From Selenomonadaceae bacterium UBA2897 (GTDB taxonomy: Bacteria > Bacillota > Negativicutes > Selenomonadales > Selenomonadaceae): a DNA stretch of 20,377 nt. The stretch lies in assembly GCA_002350105.1 (NCBI GenBank), contig DEDT01000032.1:1-20377 (forward strand), read 5' to 3'. Shown here piece after piece: positions 1-6,959 of this stretch; the first letter of the stretch is position 1, and each line of letters begins with the position of its first letter. The position numbers were made by a program, and so were the translations under genes. The notes below the pieces were generated by a model, which saw only the letters and a list, made by a program, of their open reading frames with translations, was not told the DNA's origin and did not search any database.

Positions 1-549
1 CACAAAACTATTGACAATCCCGTTTAAATGCACGTTACTCGCTATTAACTCCTGCGTGCGCCTAGCGTCAAATAACCATACACGGACATCCTGTGCGCCC
101 ACCATAACAGGCATTCGATCATGTACCGGCTCCATAATTGAATCAGCAGACTTGGTTAGAATAACAAAATGCGGTATGGCTCCTTCGTAGCGATAGATAC
201 CGCACAGATACAACAGCGCTCCATCAACCGCGTGGAACATAACTTTATGTTTATCCGCATCCCACTCGTAGAATTGTTCTGCTGGCAGAATACAGCGCTG
301 CGTCCTTAGAATCCTTGAGAACATGGCTTTGTCTGCCACAGACTCCTCCCTGGCATTTATAACCAGCTGGCCGCATTTCGGATTTTTCATACCCCACACC
401 ATTGGACTCACCGAAAGCATATTGCCTTGTCGAATCAAAACGGGAGCTATATCTTGCGGATGAACATCGCCTGACTGGAATTGACGATTTCATCCATATG
501 ACGATATATATTGCCTCACTCTTTCGCTAACGCTATACCTGCTACACAT
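1..549 (-). pseudogene. SRAP-family (YedK/HMCES-like) abasic-site peptidase gene, interrupted by an in-frame TGA and cut by the window edge
   Basis: SRAP proteins crosslink to abasic sites in single-stranded DNA through Cys2 and act in DNA repair. Reading the minus strand from the ATG at 549, the protein begins MCSRYSVSER (family consensus MCGRY), meets a TGA at 492-490 (codon 20), then continues in the same frame to the window edge. The downstream part has the family signatures: NARE (about residues 65-68, counting the stop as 20), FYEW (93-96, carrying the family's active-site Glu) and HDRMP (143-147, carrying the active-site His). A CGGAG ribosome site lies in the last codons of the preceding PH-domain gene, seven bases before this ATG, so it is the last visible gene of that operon. 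An internal start after the TGA would lose Cys2, so a restart product should be inactive. Gly3 is also changed to Ser. Family identity is fairly sure; whether the TGA is real or an assembly error cannot be seen here. Confidence 0.8.
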
Positions 550-556
550 AGACTAT

Positions 557-937
557 TTACTCCGATATATAATATGCAAGAACGCTTTGCACCTTGTAGA
601 CATCCTGATTTTTGCCGAACGTCATCTGGATTGGGTCTTTTCCCATGCCGACTATCCAGATTTTCAGCTCGGATTCAATTTCAAAGTTACCTGCTGTCTC
701 AATAGAGAAATGCGCGATTTTGTTATAAGGAATGGAATGAAACTCCACCTTCTTGCCGGTGACGCCCTGCTTATTCACCATAATCAGCCGTTTATTCGTG
801 AATAACAGCTTATCGCGTAGCAGACTATATGCCTGTTCTACGGTTTCGCCTAGAGCCATTAGCTTCGAGCACTCTTCTCTGACATTATCCAAATTGATTT
901 CCGAGGCGTTACCCATCAATTCATCCAGCACCCCCAT
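557..937 (-). CDS. Bacterial PH-domain protein (bPH_1-like), 126 aa
   Basis: A small soluble protein made of one bacterial pleckstrin-homology-like domain. The segment KLLFTNKRLIMVNKQG followed by KKVEFHSIPYNKI and a run of alternating beta strands is typical of this family (PF08000 type); their function is mostly unknown. I chose the ATG at 937 (MGVLDELMGN) because an AGGAGG ribosome site lies seven bases before it and relatives begin with a similar M-G-L/V-x-D start; a longer reading from 955 would run through that ribosome site. There is no signal peptide and no membrane segment. It follows the damaged maf gene by 27 bases and precedes the SRAP gene by seven, which suggests one transcript with glycerate kinase. 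The reading frame is intact, unlike both neighbours. Confidence 0.8.
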   Translation of the reverse strand: MGVLDELMGNASEINLDNVREECSKLMALGETVEQAYSLLRDKLLFTNKRLIMVNKQGVTGKKVEFHSIPYNKIAHFSIETAGNFEIESELKIWIVGMGKDPIQMTFGKNQDVYKVQSVLAYYISE

Positions 938-964
938 GATGACTCCTCCTAACAATCCACCAAG

Positions 965-1530
965 TTATAGTTTAACGCCTACCTGTTCTGCCAATACACA
1001 CAATGCATGTAAAGGCAATCCAACGACATTTGAATATGAACCTTTTATGCGCTCAATGTAGGCGGCGGCCCACCCCCCTGCACGGGCACGGCATAAGCAC
1101 CGGCTTTATCCAGCGGTTCTCCAGTAGCCACATACGCCTGAATCTGCGAGGCCGTCATAGGGGCAAAGGTTACGATAGTAGAAACGGCGGTCGTATAGGG
1201 TTTCCCCTTCAATATCAGTGCCATGCCCGTGATAACCTCATGACTGTGCCCCTGCAGTTCCTTTAGCATGCGCTCGGCGTCTGCAGCATCGCGTAGCTTA
1301 CCAAAGACCTTGCCTTGCCAAGTGACCACAGTATCTGCGCCCAAGACAACGTCTTGCGGATATTTCGCCGCCACCGCCTCAGCCTTGGCAGCTGCATTGG
1401 CCGTAACCAATTCCGCCGACGTGCGCGCCGTTTTGATTTCTTTGACATCACTGACTATGACCTTATACGACACGCCAATCTGATCCAACAATTCCCGCCG
1501 TCTTGGTGAGCCCGAAGCTAAAATCAGCAT
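965..1530 (-). pseudogene. maf: maf nucleoside-triphosphate pyrophosphatase, frameshifted near its 3' end
   Basis: Maf proteins hydrolyse dTTP, UTP or modified nucleotides to monophosphates (housecleaning). The first 150 residues are clear: MLILASGSPRRRELL at the start (GSPRR at 7-11), GADTVV with the catalytic Asp near 66, and LDKAGAYAVPVQ at 140-151. The frame then runs into a stop at 1045 after a nonsense tail. In the -1 frame the usual C-terminus follows: AAYIERIKGSYSNVVGLPL, ending in a TAA at 967-965. The switch falls in a run of six C on the plus strand (1073-1078). One more base there would restore an open frame of 188 residues, a normal Maf length. The start is the ATG at 1530, four bases after the glycerate kinase stop; a GTG at 1542 overlaps that gene and is less likely. 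The usual GKP is GKL here. It could be a real mutation, a homopolymer error or slippage. Confidence 0.85.
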
Positions 1531-1534
1531 ACCT

Positions 1535-2716
1535 TTACACACCTTCTTGCCCTTTAACAGCCGTATCGAACATACGATTTATACAAATCAAGTGAATCAT
1601 CTGTTTTACCGTCAGATAGAGATTCTGCTTTGCCATTTCCGGTGCCATTGCTCTGTCAAGACTGATAGGCTCCTGCAGGATGGGGAAATAGGCATCGATT
1701 CCATGCGCATTGACTGCTGCTGCGTCTGCTGCCGCGCTGCCACATACGGCTACGGTCATGATATCAGGTTGTAATCGTTTGGCTCGCGCCGCAATGCCTA
1801 CGGGTGCCTTTCCCATCACAGACTGCGCATCCATACGTCCTTCACCAGTAAGCAATAAATCAGCCTGCCTAAGTCCCTTGTCGATTTGCAGCGTATCCAG
1901 CACTAATTCTATACCGGGCTTCAGCTCACCGTGCAAGAAAGCCGCAAAGGCAAAACCAAGACCACCTGCCGCACCAGCACCGGCTAAACGTGCTGTCTCC
2001 GCCTTATCCGTCACCTGCGCAAAACGAGCCATAGCATGATCCATGTTTTGCACGATTTCAGGCGTTGCCCCTTTCTGCGGTCCAAAGACAGCAGAACATC
2101 CCGCCGATCCGATCAGCGGATTCGTAACATCACAGGCGATAGAAAATGAGCATGCAGATAGCACTGGAGCCATATCTGAAAAATCTGCCTGCGCCACATC
2201 TTGCAAATCCTTGCCATATATCCCGACAGCTGCGCCATCAGCACGATAGAATTTTGCCCCAAGCGCCGTGAGCATGCCCAGCCCGGCATCGTTGGTTGCA
2301 CTGCCGCCAATCCCGATGATGAACCTGCGACAACCATGCTCACACGCCGCCAGAATAAGCTCGCCCAAGCCATAGGTTGTCGTATAAAGAGGATTGCGTC
2401 TGCCGGGCGGCACCATAGCGAGACCTGCGGCATCGGCCATCTCAATAATCGCCGTATGCTGGGCAGGTAGATAACCATACCTGCTTTTCACTTTGCTGCC
2501 CAGAGGGCCGGTAACATCCGTCTCGATGATCTCTCCACCCAATCCGTCGCAAAGAGCATCTACCGTCCCCTCCCCGCCATCAGCCAAGGGATATACCGTG
2601 ATAATACAGGCAGGGCATACGGACTTGATCGCTTCTGCAGCCGCCTCGCCCGCTACCCGCGACGAGATACTGCCTTTAAAGGAATCTATCGCCACTACAA
2701 CACGTTTAAGCTCCAT
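1535..2716 (-). CDS. Glycerate kinase, GarK/GlxK type, 393 aa
   Basis: Phosphorylates D-glycerate with ATP; characterised GarK/GlxK enzymes make 2-phosphoglycerate, feeding glycolysis. Family landmarks are visible: VAIDSFKGS at 8-16, ADGGEGT at 45-51, the glycine-rich GIGGSATNDAG at 135-145, a CDVTNPL segment, FGPQKGA, and a GEGR motif followed by a conserved MGKAPVG. Length is slightly above the usual 375-380 because of a C-terminal tail. The start at 2716 is preceded by a GGTGG site. GarK and GlxK normally read GEGR-I/L-D-x-Q-S-x-x-GK; the same pattern is seen here, so the enzyme appears intact. It heads a run with maf, the PH-domain protein and SRAP on the minus strand; those partners share no obvious pathway with glycerate. 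No glycerate transporter or tartronate gene is in the window. Confidence 0.93.
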   Translation of the reverse strand: MELKRVVVAIDSFKGSISSRVAGEAAAEAIKSVCPACIITVYPLADGGEGTVDALCDGLGGEIIETDVTGPLGSKVKSRYGYLPAQHTAIIEMADAAGLAMVPPGRRNPLYTTTYGLGELILAACEHGCRRFIIGIGGSATNDAGLGMLTALGAKFYRADGAAVGIYGKDLQDVAQADFSDMAPVLSACSFSIACDVTNPLIGSAGCSAVFGPQKGATPEIVQNMDHAMARFAQVTDKAETARLAGAGAAGGLGFAFAAFLHGELKPGIELVLDTLQIDKGLRQADLLLTGEGRMDAQSVMGKAPVGIAARAKRLQPDIMTVAVCGSAAADAAAVNAHGIDAYFPILQEPISLDRAMAPEMAKQNLYLTVKQMIHLICINRMFDTAVKGQEGV

Positions 2717-2767
2717 ATAATTTCACCACCATATATTCATTTAAGAGAGAACTTTTCCTGCACTGCG

Positions 2768-2899
2768 TCAAACGTGCAAATTGGAGTCAGCATTGTAGAT
2801 ATAGCATTCATCAGGCGTTACGGATCCATCGGCATTACATACCGATGCGATGCATAGTGTCAAAAGGGCAACGATGGTAGCAATATATCTCTTTATCAT
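2768..2899 (-). CDS. Small secreted peptide, 43 aa, function unknown
   Basis: A short open frame starting MIKRYIATIVALLTLCIASV. It has a positive start, a hydrophobic core and a C-N-A/D-G boundary that looks like a signal peptidase I site (VCNA before DGS), leaving a mature part of only about 20 residues that ends YNADSNLHV. A good ribosome site (AGAAGGAG) lies eight bases before the ATG and a plausible promoter lies 45-75 bases upstream, which is why I believe it is expressed. Removing one T at the stop codon would add about nine residues ending in another stop, so it may be the shortened remnant of a longer secreted protein of the kind common in Selenomonadales. It lies between the two-repeat secreted protein and glycerate kinase. 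No family recognised. Confidence 0.5.
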   Translation of the reverse strand: MIKRYIATIVALLTLCIASVCNADGSVTPDECYIYNADSNLHV

Positions 2900-2943
2900 T
2901 CGGAAACTCCTTCTATGCGTTATGTCCAAGAATCGATTCCTCT

Positions 2944-2973
2944 CTTATCCAGTCGAATAAGACCTACCGTCAA
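2944..2973 (-). promoter_or_regulatory. Possible sigma-70 promoter for the 43-aa peptide (and perhaps glycerate kinase)
   Basis: On the minus strand TTGACG (2973-2968) is followed after 18 bases by GATAAG (2949-2944). The -35 matches five of six consensus bases, the -10 four of six. It lies just after the stop codon of the two-repeat secreted protein and upstream of a good ribosome site. Inference from sequence only. Confidence 0.35.
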
Positions 2974-2986
2974 GAGGCAAGATTCG

Positions 2987-3469
2987 TTAATCGAACCACC
3001 CGATAGAAATCACCGTGATTACGCCATTGCGGAGTTGAAAGCGTACTCCCTGATAATCGTTTCCTGCGCTATAAAACATAAAGGAAGAAGAATGCTTGTC
3101 AGGGCTGCCATAAAGATTCTGTGGCACCGAACTCTTCATACCCACCGTAATACCGGCTGGTGTAGCGAATCCATTATTAGCCGAAACATCAACATGAATA
3201 ACCTGATCGTTACGGAAAGTGACATTCACTGAGTTGCCATATCTCCAATCTGTTACCTTACCCGTCCAAAGCGGATGCGAATAGGTAGTCGATGAATGAT
3301 CCGGCCGACCGTAAATCTGATATACGTAGTCTGGCGATGAACCTAATGCGATGCCTCCTAAAGACACTTCGCTCACTGGTACAGACGCAAGGCAAAGCGA
3401 TGGAACCATCAGCAGGCAGGCGAAAAGCGCTGCCACAATTAGACTACAAATTGGTTTTGTTATTTTCAT
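2987..3469 (-). CDS. Secreted/periplasmic protein with two internal YG-P repeats, 160 aa
   Basis: The first 28 residues form a signal peptide (MKITKPICSL then a hydrophobic stretch ending LCLA), so the protein should be exported. The mature part holds two copies of one unit: LGGIALGSSPDYVYQIYGRP (37-56, then DHSS) and AGITVGMKSSVPQNLYGSP (105-123, then DKHSS). Each unit has a glycine-rich strand, a short helix and a conserved Y-G-x-P-D, followed by a beta-rich stretch. This layout recalls small BamE/OmlA-like folds, but that is inference; no enzyme residues are visible. The start at 3469 is supported by AAGGAG nine bases upstream, which sits inside the last codons of a gene remnant ending at 3476. 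It is intact although it lies among damaged genes. Confidence 0.75.
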   Translation of the reverse strand: MKITKPICSLIVAALFACLLMVPSLCLASVPVSEVSLGGIALGSSPDYVYQIYGRPDHSSTTYSHPLWTGKVTDWRYGNSVNVTFRNDQVIHVDVSANNGFATPAGITVGMKSSVPQNLYGSPDKHSSSFMFYSAGNDYQGVRFQLRNGVITVISIGWFD

Positions 3470-3475
3470 GATATG

Positions 3476-3603
3476 CTACTCCTTCATTTCTCTCTCAACA
3501 TTCGTACCACCATTCGAGTATAGTAGCAACGCCGCATCTACAGCTACTTTATATTCCTCGCTGCGCTGGAAGATGACAATCATACCATAGGTGCTATACT
3601 GAC
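3476..3603 (-). pseudogene. 3' fragment of an unidentified gene, minus strand
   Basis: The last 40 or so codons look like real protein: YGMIVIFQRSEEYKVAVDAA followed by LLLYSNGG and a TAG at 3478-3476, just before the ribosome site of the next gene. Upstream of about 3603 the frame stays open but its sequence lies opposite a clearly membrane-protein-like frame on the plus strand, so the coding signal stops there. I take this as the C-terminal end of a gene whose 5' part has been lost. No family recognised; no good start or ribosome site seen for a 66-residue reading beginning at 3676. Confidence 0.35.
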
Positions 3604-3763
3604 GGTCGTTTTTTGGTGTGGCATGTTTTATTTGGCTGTTGCCTATACGCGACATACTATGGAAAAGCACTCGCAAACCATGCTGTGGCTTTGGGGCAGT
3701 ACGTTTTTATTAAGCCTGGTACTTGGCATGACGGTCTTTGCCAAATTCTTATTATGGGAGTAA
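3527..3763 (+). pseudogene. 3' fragment of an integral membrane protein gene, plus strand
   Basis: The only plus-strand coding signal in the window. The frame ending at the TAA 3761-3763 encodes two membrane-spanning stretches, AILTVVFWCGMFYLAVAY and MLWLWGSTFLLSLVLGMTVF, joined by a polar loop (TRHTMEKHSQT), ending KFLLWE. The frame is open from 3527 but there is no start codon or ribosome site before the first hydrophobic stretch; the convincing part starts near 3590. A GGGAG nine bases before an ATG at 3771 (MLKTVTIISIAFF) may be the start of the next gene of the same lost operon, itself cut short. Family not recognised. Confidence 0.35.
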
Positions 3764-3904
3764 CAGCAAAATGCTAAAAACCGTTACGATCATATCTATC
3801 GCGTTCTTTCATCCTATTCCCGCATTACGTTTAATACCTATCATCCATCATCGCACTCTTCGTTGTTTGAATATGGCATCATATCTGGCAGATAGCACTT
3901 CCAG

Positions 3905-4149
3905 TTACTCCTGTTTTAAGGCATCTTTATGGATATCGACCCATCTCAGAGCATGGGCGAACTGATACAGTTCATCAGGTGTCACGCGCACGGCACTGTG
4001 CGCGTTGCCGGCAGCCGGATAGACGATATCATAAGCTTTCAGTGACGGTTACGCGCAGTGCCATGTACAGGCTGACAGGATTGGTATAACGAACGTAACG
4101 CTGAGTCTAATCCGTCAGGGACAACGCACAGTATGAGGATGAGATACAT
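3905..4149 (-). pseudogene. Decayed small secreted-protein gene with two frameshifts
   Basis: Three stretches in three different minus-strand frames line up in order as pieces of one exported protein. The first starts at the ATG 4149 (MYLILILCVV, signal-peptide-like) with AGGG upstream. The second covers RYTNPVSLYMALRVTVTES from 4091. The third runs from about 4043 to the TAA at 3907-3905 and includes AYDIVYPAAGNAHSAVRVTP then a helix-like DELYQFAHALRWVDIH. The switch between the second and third pieces falls near 4030-4043, where frame two hits a TGA. The pieces read like a small periplasmic protein of the Selenomonadales kind, but I cannot name a family. Assembling them into one gene is inference. 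Confidence 0.45.
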
Positions 4150-4171
4150 AACCGAATGCCCTATACACGTA

Positions 4172-4198
4172 TAAAAAACTTCCCCTTAACGAGGAAGT
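4172..4198 (-). terminator. Rho-independent terminator of the pheB-hom-thrB operon
   Basis: On the minus strand ACTTCC (4198-4193) pairs with GGAAGT (4183-4178) around a nine-base loop and is followed by six T. It begins 14 bases after the thrB stop codon. Confidence 0.75.
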
Positions 4199-4211
4199 CA
4201 TGATTCGTTGT

Positions 4212-5183
4212 TTATTTTTCCTTTGGTGCAGCTGGGGCTGAGACCTGGCCCTGCGCGTCCTGATGATGGAGGACGTGGGCACCGCGCGTGTCGAGACGCA
4301 TGCCGAGGACGCGCGCCTTGATGCCGAAGTCCCGCAGCTTCTCACGCATGGCGCGGGCTACGTCCTGGGCACAGTGCTTTTTCTCCGGCACGAAGGCGAT
4401 GAGGCAGGGGCCGGCACCGGAAAGCGAGGCACCGTAGGCGCCCGCTTCCTTCGCGGCCGCGAAGGTCTCGTACATGCCCGGAATCAGGCTGGCCCGATAG
4501 GGCTGATGCAACTTGTCATCGAGCGCATACTGCAGGAAGCGTTCGCTGCCGCGGCAGAGCGCGCCGACGAGCACGCTGGCCCGCCCGATATTGTACACGG
4601 CATCCGCACGCGTCACCGCCTCCGGCAGCACCTCGCGGGCCTTGCGCGTGGAGAGCGGGAAGTCCGGCACCGCTACGACATAGCGCATGCGGTAGCGCGG
4701 CAGAAAGGTGAAACATTCTACCTTCTCCCCCTGCGTAATGCTCGCGGTGAAGCCGCCGAAAAGCGCCGGTGCCACGTTATCGGGATGCCCCTCGATAGCC
4801 GTGGCAAACTGCAACAGCTGATGCCGGTTGAACGGGCTGTCCAGCCAGGCATTGGCCGCCTTCAGGCCCGCCACAATGGCTGCGGCACTGCTGCCGAGAC
4901 CGCGTGACAGTGGGATGTGGTTCACCATCTCCAGATGGCCGCCCTGCCACTCCGTATTGCCCGCCTGATCCAGCAGGTAGCGCACAGAGCGCCAGACGAT
5001 GTTGCGCTCATCGCGGGGGATGATGCGCGCACCGTCACCGGCGATATCAATCCTGAGCCCTGGCTCATGGGTCAGTGTCAGTGTGAGATCGTTGTAGATG
5101 GAACACGCCAGTCCCAGGCAGTCGAAGCCCGGGCCGCAGTTCGCACTGGTGCCCGGTACGCGGACATGAATGGATTTCGCCAT
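4212..5183 (-). CDS. thrB: Homoserine kinase, 323 aa
   Basis: Phosphorylates L-homoserine with ATP to O-phosphohomoserine, the step before threonine synthase. It is a GHMP-superfamily kinase: the N-terminus VRVPGTSANCGPGFDCLGLA (8-27) is the family opening, PLSRGLGSSAAA (91-102) is the phosphate-binding loop, and SLSGAGPCLIAF is the C-terminal GHMP motif. I chose the ATG at 5183 because GGGGAGG lies nine bases before it; an ATG at 5192 touches that site, and longer readings lie inside hom. It begins one base after the hom stop codon, a sign of translational coupling. The tail after the last domain, rich in Gln, Ala and Pro (about the last 18 residues), extends past the usual ~300-residue length. 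It is the last gene before the terminator. No thrC is next to it. Confidence 0.96.
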   Translation of the reverse strand: MAKSIHVRVPGTSANCGPGFDCLGLACSIYNDLTLTLTHEPGLRIDIAGDGARIIPRDERNIVWRSVRYLLDQAGNTEWQGGHLEMVNHIPLSRGLGSSAAAIVAGLKAANAWLDSPFNRHQLLQFATAIEGHPDNVAPALFGGFTASITQGEKVECFTFLPRYRMRYVVAVPDFPLSTRKAREVLPEAVTRADAVYNIGRASVLVGALCRGSERFLQYALDDKLHQPYRASLIPGMYETFAAAKEAGAYGASLSGAGPCLIAFVPEKKHCAQDVARAMREKLRDFGIKARVLGMRLDTRGAHVLHHQDAQGQVSAPAAPKEK

Positions 5184-5184
5184 C

Positions 5185-6483
5185 TCAATCATCCTCCCCG
5201 TTCTCGACGCGGATGATGTTGCGCACCTCATCGACGACCTTCAGGCCGCGGATGGTCTTCATCGCCTGCTGCATCTTCTCGTGCAGTACCTTGTGGGTAA
5301 TCGCGACAATCTCTGCATGATCCACGACATTCTGCCGCGTCTGGATGACGGATTTCAGGCTGACGCCCGCCTCACCGAAGGCCGTGGCAATCGCGGCCAG
5401 CACCCCCGGCTCGTCGTCGACGAGCAGGCGTACATAGTAGCAGGAACTCGTCTTCTCCAGCGGGCAGATGGGCTTCTGCTCGTAACAGGTGCAACCCACA
5501 GAGGACAACTGGTCCTGGCAGATATCGTGCGCCGCACGCATGATGTCCGCCACAACCGCCGAGGCCGTCGGCAGCGAGCCCGCACCCTGGCCGTAGAACA
5601 TCGCATCGCCAATCGCATTGCCATGGACGAAGATGGCATTATAGACGCCGTTAACTGCGGCCAGCGGGTGGCTCTGGGGCAGGAATACCGGATGAACGCG
5701 CACGTCGATGCCGTCCTCCGTGTCCTTGCCCACGGCCAGCAGCTTCACGACATAGCCGAGATCCTTCGCATAGGCGATATCATCCGGCGTGATATTTGTG
5801 ATGCCCTCAACGGATACGTCCTCGAGCTGCACGCGGGAATTGAACGCGATAGAACTGAGGATGACGGCCTTGCGCGCCGCATCGAGACCGCCGACATCCG
5901 CCGTGGGGTCCGCCTCCGCGTACCCTTTCTGCTGGGCCTCGCGCAGCACCGTATCGTAGTCGTTGCCGCATTCCGACATCTTCGTGAGCATATAGTTCGT
6001 CGTGCCGTTGACGATACCCATGATCTGCGTGATATGGTTCGCCGTCAGGCACTCCTTGAGCGGCGTAATGATGGGGATGCCGCCGCCGACACTGGCCTCG
6101 AAGAAGATCTCCGTCTCGTGCTCTGCCGCCATGGCGAAGAGCTCGTGACCAAACTGCGCAATGACGTCCTTGTTGGCCGTCACAACGCGCTTGCCGGCTG
6201 CCAGCGCCTGCAGCATGTACTCCTTAGCGGGATGCAGGCCACCCATGAGCTCAACGATGATGTCGATCTCCGGATCCCCGAGGATATTCTCAAAGCGGCT
6301 GGTCTTGGCAATGCCTTCAAAGCCTGGCCGCTCCTTATCGGGATTGCGCACCAGGACTTTGCTGACCTCAATAGATGTGCCCACACGCTCAGCAATCTCA
6401 TGCTGGTTCAAATTGAGCACCCGCGCAGTGCCTGTACCCACGGTACCGGCACCGAGCAGACCAATGCGAATCATTTTTTTCAT
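5185..6483 (-). CDS. hom: Homoserine dehydrogenase with C-terminal ACT domain, 432 aa
   Basis: Reduces aspartate 4-semialdehyde to homoserine with NAD(P)H, the branch point towards threonine and methionine. Visible: Rossmann motif GAGTVG (11-16) with ARVL after it, TANKDVIA at 102-109, SVGGGIPII at 131-139, NGTTNYML at 159-166 and ADPTADVGGLDAARKA (191-206) with the catalytic Asp and Lys. Residues about 348-425 form an ACT domain (VRLLVDDEPGVLAAIATAF), which in this family senses threonine or other amino acids for feedback control. Length matches monofunctional Gram-positive-type enzymes; there is no fused aspartate kinase. The ATG at 6483 follows AGGTG by seven bases. It lies 20 bases downstream of the pheB-like gene and directly before thrB. 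Confidence 0.97.
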   Translation of the reverse strand: MKKMIRIGLLGAGTVGTGTARVLNLNQHEIAERVGTSIEVSKVLVRNPDKERPGFEGIAKTSRFENILGDPEIDIIVELMGGLHPAKEYMLQALAAGKRVVTANKDVIAQFGHELFAMAAEHETEIFFEASVGGGIPIITPLKECLTANHITQIMGIVNGTTNYMLTKMSECGNDYDTVLREAQQKGYAEADPTADVGGLDAARKAVILSSIAFNSRVQLEDVSVEGITNITPDDIAYAKDLGYVVKLLAVGKDTEDGIDVRVHPVFLPQSHPLAAVNGVYNAIFVHGNAIGDAMFYGQGAGSLPTASAVVADIMRAAHDICQDQLSSVGCTCYEQKPICPLEKTSSCYYVRLLVDDEPGVLAAIATAFGEAGVSLKSVIQTRQNVVDHAEIVAITHKVLHEKMQQAMKTIRGLKVVDEVRNIIRVENGEDD

Positions 6484-6503
6484 GGGGACACACCTGCCTT
6501 TCC

Positions 6504-6959
6504 TTATGCCTGACCCAGAACCTCAAGACGTTTCACGCCGTCGATCATGCGCAGCTTGTCCAGCAGCGCCTCGAGATCGATGGTGAGGTTCAGCGTCTCG
6601 ATGGAGACCGTAGCATTCGCTACGCCCTGCAGGGGGATGCCCTGGTTGATGGTCATGACGCTGCCGCCGTCTGAGGAGATGGCGTTCAGCACGCTGGAAA
6701 GGACACCTTTCTTATGCTCCAGCAGGAAAGTCAGCGTGACAATCTTGTTCTTGCTGGCCTCATAGAACGGGAAGACATAATCCTTGTACTTGTAATAGGC
6801 ACTGCGCGAGAGCTCCATGCGCTCAACCGCCTCGTTGATCGTCTTGGCATCGCCGCGCTTCAGCATCTCCTTGACACGGATCGTCTTCTTGATGGCCTCC
6901 GGCAGGATTTCCTCGCGTACCAGGAAAAAGCCATTTCTGCGTTGTTCATTTTCACTCAT
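6504..6959 (-). CDS. pheB: ACT-domain protein, PheB/UPF0735 family, 151 aa
   Basis: Small ACT-domain protein that in many Firmicutes is encoded just before hom or the phenylalanine genes and is thought to bind amino acids and regulate the pathway; a chorismate-mutase role has been suggested but is not established. The N-terminal half is helical and charged and includes a helix-turn-helix-like stretch (TINEAVERMELSRSAYYKYK), typical of UPF0735. The C-terminal half is one ACT domain (VTLTFLLEHKKGVLSSVLNA, then GGSVMTINQGIP). I chose the ATG at 6959 because GGAGG stands nine bases upstream; a longer reading from 7043 would use leader sequence. It is the first gene of the pheB-hom-thrB transcript. 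Confidence 0.9.
   Translation of the reverse strand: MSENEQRRNGFFLVREEILPEAIKKTIRVKEMLKRGDAKTINEAVERMELSRSAYYKYKDYVFPFYEASKNKIVTLTFLLEHKKGVLSSVLNAISSDGGSVMTINQGIPLQGVANATVSIETLNLTIDLEALLDKLRMIDGVKRLEVLGQA

Larger units (their letters stand above)
3470..4211. other. Gene-poor segment filled with gene remnants
   Basis: About 740 bases without an intact gene between thrB and the two-repeat secreted protein. It contains the minus-strand fragment 3476-3603, the plus-strand membrane-protein fragment 3527-3763, an apparently orphan start at 3771, the frameshifted secreted-protein gene 3905-4149 and the thrB terminator at 4172-4198. I see no insertion sequence ends, transposase pieces, tRNA or repeat array in it. 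Confidence 0.6.

Noticed and set aside
485..495. TGA in the SRAP gene as a selenocysteine codon
   Set aside because: The codon is not at the catalytic Cys position, which is residue 2 and is present as Cys, and I see no convincing SECIS-like stem just after it.
5170..6513. 447-codon plus-strand frame opposite hom, and similar long plus-strand frames opposite der, DUF512, S1, pilT, the oxidoreductase and ligA
   Set aside because: These are antisense shadows of GC-rich genes with strong family matches on the minus strand; their own sequences are Arg/His/Leu-rich with no domains or ribosome sites.
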